The position numbers and the translations under genes are program-made. The notes beneath the pieces were generated by a model that was given only the letters and a program-made list of their open reading frames with translations, was not told the DNA's origin and did not search any database. Positions 18,335-27,305 of a stretch of DNA of 64,000 nucleotides are shown here, one piece after another. Position 1 is the first letter of the stretch, and each line of letters begins with the position of its first letter. This stretch comes from Sphingomonadales bacterium (GTDB lineage Bacteria > Pseudomonadota > Alphaproteobacteria > Sphingomonadales > Sphingomonadaceae). The stretch lies in assembly GCA_027486415.1 (NCBI GenBank), contig JAIXPC010000002.1:372001-436000 (forward strand), read 5' to 3'.

Positions 18335-18853
18335 ATGACGCCAGACGCCGCCATCACGCGACTGACGACCCACTACGACCCGGATGAGGACAGGGTCGCC
18401 CTGAACTGTGAAACCGGTTCGGGTACCCTGTCCCTCTGGATGACGCGCCGTCTTGCCGATCGGCTGCTGGCCGCCCTGTTCGACCTTGCGGGCAAGATCG
18501 ATGCCGGGCCGTCGGTGCCGGCCTTTGCTGAACCCTTCTGGCGCGCGCAAACCCAAAGCGAAGCCCAGGCGGCCCTGCCGGCGCTGCCACCCGTGCGTCC
18601 CGCGGCGCCCATCGATCAGCATCTGTTGAAGGCGGTGCGGATCGAACCGCAGCCCCAGTCGGTGACGCTTGTCTTCGAGGCGAAATCTGGCCTTTCGACG
18701 TCATTGGCTCTGCCATTGGCGCATCTGCTGCAGTGGTTGAAGATCCTGCACGGCAGCTATGTGGCGGCCGGCTGGGCGTTTGACGGCTGGCCGGAATGGT
18801 TTCTGGACGTGAATGCGCCGCCGGCGCCGCCAGCGGGAATCGTGCTCCACTGA
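18335..18853 (+). CDS. Unknown 172-residue protein of the secretion locus
   Basis: I do not recognise a named family. No signal peptide or convincing membrane span is visible. The N-terminal half has RLTTHYDPDEDRVALNCE followed by an amphipathic stretch (LWMTRRLADRLLAALFDLA). A proline/alanine linker lies at about 80-95. The C-terminal half has VTLVFEAKSGLSTSLALPLA and a tryptophan-rich end (AAGWAFDGWPEWFL). The two beta-rich halves look like a cytoplasmic binding domain. It is cotranscribed with the DUF6447 gene by position and precedes the TolC gene by about 180 bases. An accessory role in type I export is inferred from location only. Confidence 0.65.
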   Translation: MTPDAAITRLTTHYDPDEDRVALNCETGSGTLSLWMTRRLADRLLAALFDLAGKIDAGPSVPAFAEPFWRAQTQSEAQAALPALPPVRPAAPIDQHLLKAVRIEPQPQSVTLVFEAKSGLSTSLALPLAHLLQWLKILHGSYVAAGWAFDGWPEWFLDVNAPPAPPAGIVLH

Positions 18854-19036
18854 GGGGCGATCTGCGCGGATATCCCTGCCTGCAGGCCGGCGAAAACAAC
18901 CACATCCGGGCGTTCTTTCCAAAGACGCTGGGTAGTTTCCGAATGTAACCACGGCCTTCGTCACCTCGCCTGCGGCGGGGGCGTCAGGGCGTGGCGATAT
19001 GGTTCACGAGCGGCTGTTTGGCTCCACGGTGAAACC

Positions 19037-20449
19037 TTGAACAAGCCGTGTCGGTGCGGTGTCCGACAAGCGTTGAATAGGGTCAGTTCTTTGGTCAGGT
19101 TGCGCTATCGCCTGGGGCTTGTTTGCACCGTCTGGCCCTGTCTTGCCTCGGGTCTTGCTTTGGCTCAGCCGGCCGCAACCTATGGTCCGCCCAACCCGGC
19201 GGCGCGGCAACCGGCCCCCGTGGCGGCCGTGATCGATGCGCCCTATCCCGGTGTTTCCGCTGCTCTGCGCGACCTCGCCGCGGGTGCCGCCACCACGCAT
19301 CCGCAGATCAGGGCGGCCGAAGGGCAGATCAGGGCCGCCGGCTATGATGTGCGCGGGGCGAAGTGGCTGCGTTTTCCCAGCCTGTCGGTCGAGGCGCTGG
19401 CCATCAGCCGCGGCAGCGCCAACGCCGCGCAGGACGGTACGGTTCTGAACGCCGTGCTGGAACAGCCGATCTGGTCCGGCGGGCGGATCGCCGCTGCCAA
19501 CGATCGGGCCAAGGCACAACTGAGCCTGCAGCACGCCGTCCTCGACGAAACCGTGCGGGATCTCTCCCTGCGGGTGGTCCAGGCCTATTTCGACGTGGCC
19601 GCGGCTGCGATGCGAAGTACGATCCTTGCCGACGCGCTGGCCAAGCACCGGGAGCTTGCAGACACGATCTCCCGCCGGGTCGAACAGCAGGTCAGCCCGC
19701 AATCGGATCTGGATCTGGCGCGCGCCCGGGCCGCGCAGGTGGAACAGCAACTGGCCTTTGCCCAGGCGCAGCGCGGCGCCGGATACAACACGCTGGTCGA
19801 ACTTTCGGGCGACAACCGGATCGATCTGGGGGACGTGCCACCTTATAGCCCGGAACGCCATCATCCCGCCCGCGAAGGGGCCATCGAACGCGCGCTGGCC
19901 TGCGATCCGCGCAGCGCCCGTCTGCTGGCAGAGGCAAGCATCGCCCGCGCCGAACAGCGCGCGGCCAAGGCGGCCTTCTGGCCACAACTGGTCGGCCAGC
20001 TGTCCAGCAACGAAGTGCTTGGCGAACGTGTCGGTGTCGCCCTGCGCGCCCAGTCCGGCAACGGCCTTTCCCAGGCGGCCGCCGCCCAGAGCGCGGCCGA
20101 GCGCGCGCTGTCCCGCGAGGCGGCGATCGTGGCGGCGCAGCGCGACCTGCGCGAAGCGTTGCGACTGGATTTCGTCAACAACGGTGCCGCGCGCGACCGC
20201 ATTGCCAGTGCCGGCGCTGCCGCTTCCAGCTCGCAGTTCGTGATCGATTCCTACAAGCGGCAGTTCATCGCCGGTCGGCGCACATGGCTGGACGTGATGA
20301 ACGCCCTGCAGGAAGCCACCAACACCCGGCTGGCCGTCGTGGACGCGCAGATCACGGCGCAATCCACCACTGCCCGCATTGCCCTGCGAACCTGTGCCTG
20401 GCTGCCAAGGCCGCATTTCGACAAGACGGAACCGACCAATGGTCAATAA
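19037..20449 (+). CDS. TolC family outer-membrane channel of a type I secretion system
   Basis: A 470-residue outer-membrane efflux protein that would form the exit duct for the secreted proteins. The N-terminal region holds a signal peptide (LGLVCTVWPCLASGLALAQP). The two OEP repeats follow, with QPIWSGGRIAAANDRAKAQL near residue 140, long coiled-coil helices, and a second repeat ending with FIAGRRTWLDVMNALQEATNTR near 415, a motif of type I TolC proteins. The start is uncertain: the frame opens with TTG at 19037, and TTG at 19073 is an alternative closer to the signal peptide. No ATG is suitable. It overlaps the ABC exporter gene by 11 bases. Confidence 0.88.
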   Translation: MNKPCRCGVRQALNRVSSLVRLRYRLGLVCTVWPCLASGLALAQPAATYGPPNPAARQPAPVAAVIDAPYPGVSAALRDLAAGAATTHPQIRAAEGQIRAAGYDVRGAKWLRFPSLSVEALAISRGSANAAQDGTVLNAVLEQPIWSGGRIAAANDRAKAQLSLQHAVLDETVRDLSLRVVQAYFDVAAAAMRSTILADALAKHRELADTISRRVEQQVSPQSDLDLARARAAQVEQQLAFAQAQRGAGYNTLVELSGDNRIDLGDVPPYSPERHHPAREGAIERALACDPRSARLLAEASIARAEQRAAKAAFWPQLVGQLSSNEVLGERVGVALRAQSGNGLSQAAAAQSAAERALSREAAIVAAQRDLREALRLDFVNNGAARDRIASAGAAASSSQFVIDSYKRQFIAGRRTWLDVMNALQEATNTRLAVVDAQITAQSTTARIALRTCAWLPRPHFDKTEPTNGQ

Positions 20450-22541
20450 CAGCGCCATTTTCGCTGCGATCGAAGCCTTCGCGCGCGCCCGGGCGGCCTC
20501 GCTCGCGCCGGGCTGGAACGATGGGGTGGACCTCGATTCGCTGCCCGAGGGTGTCGCTGCCATCGGCACCCTTTGCGCCCGGCTGGGGTGGCCTGCGCCG
20601 GCCCAGGTTTCGGGCAGGCCCCGTCCTGACCAGTTCCCGCTGTTGTTGTGGTCCCCGGCGCTGGGATTCGTGGTGGCCGAACAATGGGCCAATGACACCA
20701 TGTTGCGCCTGCGCGATATCGATGGCGACCTGTGCCCCTTTGCCGACGACATGGTGTTCCTGGATCTTGGCCTGCCCGATCCGGTGACCCGTGAAGCCGG
20801 CGAAAAGGCGGTTTCGGTCTTCTGGAACGCGACGATGCGGCGTCGCAACGTGCTGCTCACCGCGACGCTGGCGACGGTCGTTGCCAATATCCTCACGCTG
20901 GCCACCTCGCTTTATTCGATGCAGCTGTTCGATCGGGTCATCCCGCTGGGCAGCTTTTCGACATTGTGGGTGCTCACCATCGGCGTTCTTGTTGCCCTGG
21001 TCCTCGATCTGGTGATCCGCACCACGCGCGCGCTGCTGGTCGAACGCGAAGCGGCCGAAATCGATGCCGAAGTGTCGGAATTCTTCTTTGCCCGCACCCA
21101 GGCCGTGCGTCTTGATGCGCGACCGCCCGGCATCGGCACCATGGCAGCGCAACTGAAGGGCCTGGAACAGGTGCGCGGGATCATGTCCTCCACCTCGCTG
21201 TTCGTGCTGGCCGATCTGCCCTTTGCCCTGTTGTTCATCATCGTCGTCTATTGGCTGGGCGGCGTCGTCGCGCTGATTCCGATCATTTCGCTGCCGCTGG
21301 CCCTTGGCGTCGCTTTCCTGATCGCGCGATCCTTGCGAGTCGGCACCGAACGCGCCCAGGTCAGCGGCAATCGCAAGAACGGCATGCTGGTCGAGGCGCT
21401 CGACGCCGTCGAAACCATCAAGGCCAACGGCGGCAGCTGGTTCATGCTGGCGCGCTGGAACCGCCTGATCCGCGAGATTCATCACCACGAAGACCCGATC
21501 AAGCGCACGTCGGCCCTCACCGCCTCGATCTTCTCGTCGCTGCAGCAGGTCGCCTATGTGCTGCTGATGGCGGTCGGCGCCTATGAAGTCGCCCAGGGTC
21601 GCCTCACCTCCGGCGGACTGCTCGCCTGCTCCATCATCGCCGGCCGTATCAACGGGCCGCTGATCAGCATGCTGCCCAATTTGATCGTCCAGTGGGGCTA
21701 TGCCCGCTCGTCGCTGAAGGCACTCGACATGATCCTGGCGCTGCCGGTTGACAGCACCGCCACCCGCGGCGCGCTGCGCCCCGGCCGCCTTGCCGGCAAC
21801 ATCGTGCTCGACAGGGTGAAGTTCGCCTACCCCGGCGCGCGCGAGGGGCTGGACATCCCGCAGCTCGAATTCCGCGCCGGGGAGCGCGTGGCGATCATCG
21901 GCGGCGTGGGTTCGGGCAAATCCACCCTGCTGCGGTTGATGGCCGGGCTTTACATCCCGCAACAGGGTTCGGTCAGGCTGGGTGGCCTCGATGTCGGCCA
22001 GATCGCCGACGACGTCGTGCGCGCCCATATCGGCTATCTGCCGCAGGATTATCGCCTGGTGAACGGCACCCTGCGCGAAAATCTGCTGATGGGCCTGGGC
22101 AACGTCAGTGATGACGAGCTGGTGCGCTGCGCCCAGCAGACCGGGCTGGCGAGCATGATCGCGGCCCATCCCAAGGGGCTTGATCTGATGCTGAGCGAAG
22201 GCGGGCGCGGCCTGTCAGGCGGCCAGCGCGGGCTGGTCGGCATGACCCGGCTGCTGCTCGGCAAGCCGGCTTTCATGCTGCTCGACGAGCCGACGGCGCG
22301 GCTCGACCAGTCGACCGAACAGCTGGTGATGAACAGCGTGCTGCAACAGCTGGCGCCCGATCACGGCCTGGTGATCGTCACCCACCGCCTGCAACTGCTG
22401 TCGGCCGTGCAGCGCGTCATCGTGATGGCCCAGGGCCGGGTCATCCTTGATGGGCCCACGGCCGATGTCGTCGCCAAGCTGACGGCCAAGCGTCCCGGTC
22501 CGCAGGTGGTCCCCACCGCCGCCGTCGCCCCCGCGCAGTGA
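20439..22541 (+). CDS. Type I secretion ABC exporter (permease-ATPase)
   Basis: A 700-residue inner-membrane exporter that energises type I secretion. Residues 1-135 form a cytoplasmic domain resembling a degenerate C39 peptidase-like domain without the catalytic cysteine context, as in LapB/HlyB-type exporters of uncleaved substrates. Six transmembrane segments run from about 138 to 430. The ATPase domain has Walker A GGVGSGKST near residue 488, the signature LSGGQRG near 592, Walker B FMLLDEP near 613 and a switch histidine in VIVTHRL. The chosen ATG lies inside the end of the TolC gene (ATGGTC...TAA), indicating coupling. Substrates are most likely the two large proteins upstream. Confidence 0.92.
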   Translation: MVNNSAIFAAIEAFARARAASLAPGWNDGVDLDSLPEGVAAIGTLCARLGWPAPAQVSGRPRPDQFPLLLWSPALGFVVAEQWANDTMLRLRDIDGDLCPFADDMVFLDLGLPDPVTREAGEKAVSVFWNATMRRRNVLLTATLATVVANILTLATSLYSMQLFDRVIPLGSFSTLWVLTIGVLVALVLDLVIRTTRALLVEREAAEIDAEVSEFFFARTQAVRLDARPPGIGTMAAQLKGLEQVRGIMSSTSLFVLADLPFALLFIIVVYWLGGVVALIPIISLPLALGVAFLIARSLRVGTERAQVSGNRKNGMLVEALDAVETIKANGGSWFMLARWNRLIREIHHHEDPIKRTSALTASIFSSLQQVAYVLLMAVGAYEVAQGRLTSGGLLACSIIAGRINGPLISMLPNLIVQWGYARSSLKALDMILALPVDSTATRGALRPGRLAGNIVLDRVKFAYPGAREGLDIPQLEFRAGERVAIIGGVGSGKSTLLRLMAGLYIPQQGSVRLGGLDVGQIADDVVRAHIGYLPQDYRLVNGTLRENLLMGLGNVSDDELVRCAQQTGLASMIAAHPKGLDLMLSEGGRGLSGGQRGLVGMTRLLLGKPAFMLLDEPTARLDQSTEQLVMNSVLQQLAPDHGLVIVTHRLQLLSAVQRVIVMAQGRVILDGPTADVVAKLTAKRPGPQVVPTAAVAPAQ

Positions 22542-22548
22542 TCATGAA

Positions 22549-23718
22549 ATGAAGGCCATGCAGAAACTCGCATCAATCCGCCTGTCGACCTGGATCATCC
22601 TCACGTCGGCGCTGTCCGTGTTCGCCTTCGTGGTCTGGGCCAGCTGGGCCGAGATCGACCAGATCTCCCGCGCCACCGGCAAGGTGATCCCGATCGGCAA
22701 GATCCAGGTGATCCAGAGTGTCGACGGCGGCGTGATCGAGGAGATGCGGGTGCGGGAAGGCGACATCGTCCGCAAGGGCGAGCTGCTGGTGCGGATCGAC
22801 CGGGTCAAGGTCCAGGCCGCCGTCGCCGAAAGCCGCGCCAAGGTCGCCGCCTTCAAGAGCATCATGGCCCGCATCGAGGCCGAACTCTATGACCGCCCGC
22901 TCAGCTTCCCGGCCGATGTGCGCGCCTATCCCGAATTCGTGTCGAACCAGACAGCGCTGTTCACCAAGCGCCGCTTTGCCATCACCTCGGAAATCGCCGC
23001 GCTGGAATCCATCAAGCGCCTGATGCAGCAGGAGCTTGAGCTCAACCTGCCGCTCGTGTCCAGCGGCGACGTCGCCCGCGCCGAAATCATCCGGATGCAG
23101 CGCGGCATTGCCGATATCCAGGGCCAGATCGTCAACAAGCGCAGCAAGTATCAGCAGGATCTGCAGGCCGAATTTGCCAAGGTCGAGGAAGACCTGGTCA
23201 GTGCCGAACAGATCCTGGCCCAGCGCGTCGACGCATTGGCCGCCACGGAACTGCGTGCGCCCAGCAACGGCATCGTCAAGAACGTGCGGCTGACGACGGT
23301 GGGCGCCGTGCTGCGGCCGGGTGACGAGGTGATGCAGATCGTGCCCACCGGCGAACGCCTGATCGTCGAGGCGCAGGGCGCGCCGCGGGATATCGCCTTC
23401 ATCAAGATCGGCCAGACGGCCTCGGTGAAATTCGATACCTACGACAGTGCGATCTATGGCTCGGGCGTGGGCGTTGTCTCCTACGTCAGCCCCGATACGC
23501 TGGTCGAGCAGCGGCCCGACGGCCAGAGCATGACCTATTACCGCATCAACCTCGATGTCGACATCAGCCAGATGCGCCCGCACAAGGCCGGCGAACGCAT
23601 CGTGATCCAGCCCGGCATGACCGTGACCGCCGAAATCAAGACCGGCGAGAACACCGTCATGCGCTATCTGACCAAGCCCATTCTGAAAACCGTTGCCGAG
23701 TCCTTCGACGAACGCTGA
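22549..23718 (+). CDS. HlyD family type I secretion periplasmic adaptor
   Basis: A 389-residue membrane-fusion protein connecting the ABC exporter with TolC. One transmembrane helix lies near residues 14-33 (WIILTSALSVFAFVVWASW). A biotinyl-lipoyl half-motif (VIPIGKIQVIQSVDGGVIEEM) follows, then a long periplasmic coiled coil, the second half (ALAATELRAPSNGIVKNVRL) near 230, and a C-terminal beta domain with GERIVIQPGMTVTAEIKTG, the HlyD signature. The start is 8 bases after the exporter stop; an ATG three codons later is also possible. The three exporter genes form one operon. Confidence 0.93.
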   Translation: MKAMQKLASIRLSTWIILTSALSVFAFVVWASWAEIDQISRATGKVIPIGKIQVIQSVDGGVIEEMRVREGDIVRKGELLVRIDRVKVQAAVAESRAKVAAFKSIMARIEAELYDRPLSFPADVRAYPEFVSNQTALFTKRRFAITSEIAALESIKRLMQQELELNLPLVSSGDVARAEIIRMQRGIADIQGQIVNKRSKYQQDLQAEFAKVEEDLVSAEQILAQRVDALAATELRAPSNGIVKNVRLTTVGAVLRPGDEVMQIVPTGERLIVEAQGAPRDIAFIKIGQTASVKFDTYDSAIYGSGVGVVSYVSPDTLVEQRPDGQSMTYYRINLDVDISQMRPHKAGERIVIQPGMTVTAEIKTGENTVMRYLTKPILKTVAESFDER

Positions 23719-24120
23719 CGGCGGCGGAAAATCCATCCGTTAACGAAAGTAATTTGTGATTGGCCCGGCGCCTTCGCGTGCTGTGGCTGGGCGATGGGCA
23801 GGGCGGGCGCCGGCCCTGTCAGCAAGCGGCCGGCTCCCTGTAATGTCGGGCTGGCGAGCGTCGCACCTGCCCACGGGCAGACTCGCTGCGGACGCTGGCC
23901 CGACCGTCGGCGTCGAGGCCTGGAATTGGCGCGCCGATTTCATCCGGAATTGGAACGACTTGGCTTTGAAGCGGTCTGCGCTGCGGCCTAATTTAGCACT
24001 GTCCTGTTGCATTTCAGTTTCGAAACAGACCGGACACAAGTCAATGCGCGGGGGGCGCAGACATCAACTTCAACGCAGCTTTCGCAATGCGAGACGGGGT
24101 CGGCTGGCGTGCAGGATACG
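23719..24120. promoter_or_regulatory. 400-bp region upstream of the winged-helix gene
   Basis: No convincing gene is present. The start of the stretch is AT-rich (around 23735-23760). A direct repeat GGAATTGG occurs at 23922-23929 and 23946-23953, spaced 24 bases. The second copy runs into a third related half, TTGGAACGACTTGG. This could be an operator for the adjacent regulator or for the locus. No clear terminator after the HlyD gene was seen. A TTG-initiated extension of the regulator frame from 24007 is possible but unlike the family. Confidence 0.35.
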
Positions 24121-24393
24121 ATGAACAGGGCATTTTCGGACGCCCTGGATCTGGACAAGCGCTTCACGGAACAACTGGGGATCATGGTCCTGCGCCCGGA
24201 AGCGCGCATGCTGATGACCCTCAGCCGTTCCGGGCCGCTCAGCATCAAGCAGGCCATCAGCCTGTCGGGCCTGTCCTATCGCGGTTTCTACCTGCTCCTG
24301 AACAAGCTGCAGGAACAGGGGCTGGTGCGCGTTGATCGCGACACCCATGATGGCCGCGTCCGCAAGCTGGTTCTGGCCCGCAGCATCATCTGA
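24121..24393 (+). CDS. Small winged-helix (MarR-like) DNA-binding protein
   Basis: A 90-residue protein, little more than one winged helix-turn-helix domain. LRPEARMLMTLSRSGPLSIKQ leads into ISLSGLSYRGFYLLLNKLQE (recognition helix), then QGLVRVDRDTHDGRVRKLVL (wing), the classic MarR order. The usual dimerisation helices are mostly missing, so it is shorter than typical MarR proteins (about 140). I chose the ATG at 24121 with AGGA just upstream; the frame extends upstream to a TTG at 24007. It ends the secretion locus and is a candidate regulator of the surface-protein genes. Confidence 0.75.
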   Translation: MNRAFSDALDLDKRFTEQLGIMVLRPEARMLMTLSRSGPLSIKQAISLSGLSYRGFYLLLNKLQEQGLVRVDRDTHDGRVRKLVLARSII

Positions 24394-24398
24394 TCGCG

Positions 24399-25547
24399 TC
24401 ACCGCCCGTAGACGGCCCTTTCCACGGCCCGCAACACCTCCACCGTGGCGGGTTCCCCGAACGGCAGATGCTGCATGCAGACGACAGCCGCCACGTCTGA
24501 CGCAGGATCAATCCAGTAATAGGTGTTGGCAATTCCCGCCCAGGCCAGGCTGCCCGGTGCGCGGCCATCGGGGCCTTCCACCGGGTTGATCAGGAAGCCC
24601 AGGCCCCAGCCGCAGTCCATCATCGGGAACAGGTCGAAATCCGTCGAAAGCCCGGGCATGTTGGTGCTCATGCGGCCAGCCGGCATTGCCACCTGGTTGC
24701 GGCTCATCTCGGCCACGGTTTCCGGCTTCAGGATACGCGCGCCGTTCAGCGTGCCCTTGTTCAGGATCATCCGGCAGAAAGTCAGGTAATCGCCCGCCGT
24801 GCCCACCAGCCCGCCGCCGGCGCCCTGGAACTCGGCACTCTCGCCGCCGCCGAAATGCACCGGGAAGGGCACCAGATTGCCATCGGGCATCCGCGCGTGC
24901 AGCGGGGTGAGGCGGGCCTTGACGGCATCATCAAAGGCAAAGCTGATGTCCGCCATCTTCAGCGGCCCGGTGACATGGCGGTCCAGCCAGTCGCCCAGTT
25001 TCATGCCAGCCGCGGCCTCCACCGCCAGCCCGACCCAGTCGGTGGAAATGCCATAGATCCACTGCGTGCCGGGATCGGCGAGAAGCGGCGCGTTCAGGCT
25101 GGCCAGGCTGCCGGGCGCGGCCGGGTTGTGCTGGCGATATTGCGTCAGCTCCGCCGACATGAATTCATAGCCAAAGCCGGACGTGTGGGTGAGCAGTTGC
25201 CTCAGCGTGATCGGCCCGGCGGCGGGGCGGGTGACCGGCTTTCCCTCATCGTCAAAGCCTTCCAGCACCTGCGGGTTGGCGAGCGGCGGCAGCAGGGCGC
25301 CGATATCGTCGTCCAGGCTCAGCCGGCCCTGTTCGACCAGCTGCATGGCGGCCACGCTGGCGATCGCCTTGGTCATCGAAGCGATCTGGAACAGGTCGTC
25401 GATGGCCAGCGGCGGGTCACCGGGGCCCTTGGTGCCCACCGCCACCTCGGCAAGCGTGCCGGCGCTGTTGCCGACAACGGCGACCGCGCCGGGGATGTTG
25501 GCAGCGGCCAATGTGGTTTCGAGGGCGTGTTGAATCCGGTCGCGCAT
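24399..25547 (-). CDS. Serine hydrolase of the beta-lactamase / EstB family
   Basis: A 382-residue hydrolase of the class C beta-lactamase-like superfamily, which includes esterases and D-aminopeptidases. The nucleophile motif SMTK (SxxK) is at residues 57-60 in [19 protein letters not shown], and a tyrosine in [10 protein letters not shown] fills the YxN-like position. [12 protein letters not shown] is another family marker. No signal peptide is visible, so a cytoplasmic esterase is more likely than a secreted beta-lactamase. It is convergent with the winged-helix gene (5-base gap) and lies downstream of purH, separated by two hairpin repeats. Confidence 0.88.
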   Translation of the reverse strand: MRDRIQHALETTLAAANIPGAVAVVGNSAGTLAEVAVGTKGPGDPPLAIDDLFQIASMTKAIASVAAMQLVEQGRLSLDDDIGALLPPLANPQVLEGFDDEGKPVTRPAAGPITLRQLLTHTSGFGYEFMSAELTQYRQHNPAAPGSLASLNAPLLADPGTQWIYGISTDWVGLAVEAAAGMKLGDWLDRHVTGPLKMADISFAFDDAVKARLTPLHARMPDGNLVPFPVHFGGGESAEFQGAGGGLVGTAGDYLTFCRMILNKGTLNGARILKPETVAEMSRNQVAMPAGRMSTNMPGLSTDFDLFPMMDCGWGLGFLINPVEGPDGRAPGSLAWAGIANTYYWIDPASDVAAVVCMQHLPFGEPATVEVLRAVERAVYGR

Positions 25548-25596
25548 ATGGGCCTCCCCTTTGGCGGGGAAGCTTAGGGAAGATGCCCACCCCCGG

Positions 25597-25662
25597 CCCC
25601 TCCCGCTTGCGGGAGGGGAGCAGCAAGGACATTCCCCTCCCGGCTGCGGGAGGGGAGCAGCA
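25597..25662. repeat. Two tandem 37-bp hairpin repeats
   Basis: Two copies of a GC-rich palindrome (CCCCTCCCG...CGGGAGGGG, followed by AGCAGCA) start at 25597 and 25634, a 37-base period. Each folds into a 9-10-bp hairpin with a tiny loop. The unit resembles dispersed intergenic palindromes common in high-GC proteobacteria and lies between purH and the serine hydrolase, where it could end purH transcription. Family identity is inference. Confidence 0.75.
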
Positions 25663-25665
25663 TCC

Positions 25666-27252
25666 TCAGTGCCGGAAATGCCGCATCCCGGTGAACACCA
25701 TCGCCAGCCCGCGCTCGTCGGCGGCGGCGATCACGTCCTTGTCGCGGATGGAGCCGCCGGGCTGGATGATGGCGGTGGCGCCGGCTTCGGCCGCGGCGAT
25801 CAGGCCATCGGGGAAGGGGAAGAAGGCATCGGAGGCCACGCACGAACCGATGGTCTTCGCCTGCGGCCAGTTCGCGGCCTCGGCGGCGTCGATGGCCTTG
25901 CGCGCGGCGATGCGGGTGGAATCGAGCCGGCTCATCTGGCCGGCACCGATGCCCGCCGTGGCGCCGCCGTTGGCATAGACGATGGCATTGGACTTGACGT
26001 GGCGGGCCACGGTCCAGGCAAACATCAGGTCGGCCCATTCGGCCTCGGTCGGCGCGCGCTGTGTCACCACCTGGCAGGCCTCGCGCAGCACGGCGCCATT
26101 GTCGCGGCTCTGCACCAACATACCGCCCGAAACCGGCTTCAGCATCAGGCCGGGGCGGCGCGGATCGGGCAGATCGGCGATCAGCAGGCGCAGATTCTTC
26201 TTGGCGGCAAACACCTTCAGCGCATCATCATTGGCGCCGGGGGCGATCACCACTTCGGTGAAGATGCCGGTGATGGCTTCGGCGGTCGGGCCATCGAGCG
26301 GCTGGTTGACGGCGATGATGCCGCCAAAGGCCGAGACCGGGTCGCACTGGAAGGCCTTTTCATAGGCTTCGGCCAGCGTGCTGCCGGTGGCGACGCCGCA
26401 CGGGTTGGCATGCTTGATGATGGCGCAGGCAGGTGCAGCGTCGCGCCATTCGGCGATCAGGTCCAGCGCGCCATCGGCGTCGTTGAGATTGTTGTAGCTC
26501 AGCTCCTTGCCCTGCACCTGGCGGGCGGCCGCGAGGCCATAAAGCTTGCCCTGCGGCAGGTAGAGCGCCGCCTGCTGGTGCGGGTTCTCGCCATAACGCA
26601 GCTCTTCCTTGCGGGTGAGCGCGACGGGCAGGACGGGCGGGAACGTCTCGCCCTGGTCAGCAAAGGCGAACCAGCTGGCGACGGCAGCATCATAGGCGGC
26701 GGTGTGGGCAAAGGCGGCGGCAGCCAGCTTGCGGCGCAGATCGAGCGGTGTGGCGCCGTCGTTGGCGTCCAGCGCCGCGATGAAGTCGGCATACTGGTCA
26801 GGGCTGGTCAGGATCGCCACGAACGCGTGGTTCTTGGCCGAAGACCGCACCATGGCCGGGCCGCCAATGTCGATATTCTCGATGATGTCCTCGCGCGGGG
26901 CGCCCTTGGCCACGGTGGCGGCGAAGGGATAAAGATTGATGACGGCCAGATCGATGGCGCCGATGCCGTTGGCAGTCATCGCTGCCACGTGCTCGTCATT
27001 GTCGCGCAGGGCGAGCAGGCCGCCGTGAACGCGCGGGTGCAGCGTCTTCACGCGGCCGTCCATCATCTCCGGGCTGCCGGTCAGTTCCGCCACGTCCTTC
27101 ACCTGGTGGCCCATGGCCCGCAGCGCGGTCGCGGTGCCGCCGGTGGACACCAGCTCCACCCCGCGCGCCACCAGCGCGGCGGCCAGCGGTTCAAGCCCCG
27201 CCTTGTCGGAAACGGACAAGAGGGCACGGCGGATGCGGACGAGATCGGTCAT
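25666..27252 (-). CDS. purH: Bifunctional AICAR formyltransferase / IMP cyclohydrolase
   Basis: Catalyses the last two steps of purine synthesis: formylation of AICAR with 10-formyl-THF, then closure to IMP. The 528-residue protein has the N-terminal cyclohydrolase domain ([24 protein letters not shown], residues 1-200) and the C-terminal transformylase domain ([15 protein letters not shown] near 205; KHANPCGVA near 270; AFGGIIAVN). The ATG at 27252 is the family start. It lies downstream of the heparinase-like and rpe genes, an order often seen in alphaproteobacteria. Confidence 0.96.
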   Translation of the reverse strand: MTDLVRIRRALLSVSDKAGLEPLAAALVARGVELVSTGGTATALRAMGHQVKDVAELTGSPEMMDGRVKTLHPRVHGGLLALRDNDEHVAAMTANGIGAIDLAVINLYPFAATVAKGAPREDIIENIDIGGPAMVRSSAKNHAFVAILTSPDQYADFIAALDANDGATPLDLRRKLAAAAFAHTAAYDAAVASWFAFADQGETFPPVLPVALTRKEELRYGENPHQQAALYLPQGKLYGLAAARQVQGKELSYNNLNDADGALDLIAEWRDAAPACAIIKHANPCGVATGSTLAEAYEKAFQCDPVSAFGGIIAVNQPLDGPTAEAITGIFTEVVIAPGANDDALKVFAAKKNLRLLIADLPDPRRPGLMLKPVSGGMLVQSRDNGAVLREACQVVTQRAPTEAEWADLMFAWTVARHVKSNAIVYANGGATAGIGAGQMSRLDSTRIAARKAIDAAEAANWPQAKTIGSCVASDAFFPFPDGLIAAAEAGATAIIQPGGSIRDKDVIAAADERGLAMVFTGMRHFRH

Positions 27253-27305
27253 GGCGGGCTTTCCGGGCTGGGCGTGATGCGGCGTGGCCCTAGCGCCTCC
27301 CGGCC

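Noticed and set aside
20352-22169. A 605-codon minus-strand frame opposite the ABC exporter
   Set aside because: It is a Gln/His/Asp-rich shadow of the exporter, whose Walker motifs and overlap with TolC are unambiguous.
25597-25662. CRISPR array
   Set aside because: Only two adjacent palindromic units without spacers of uniform length and no cas genes.
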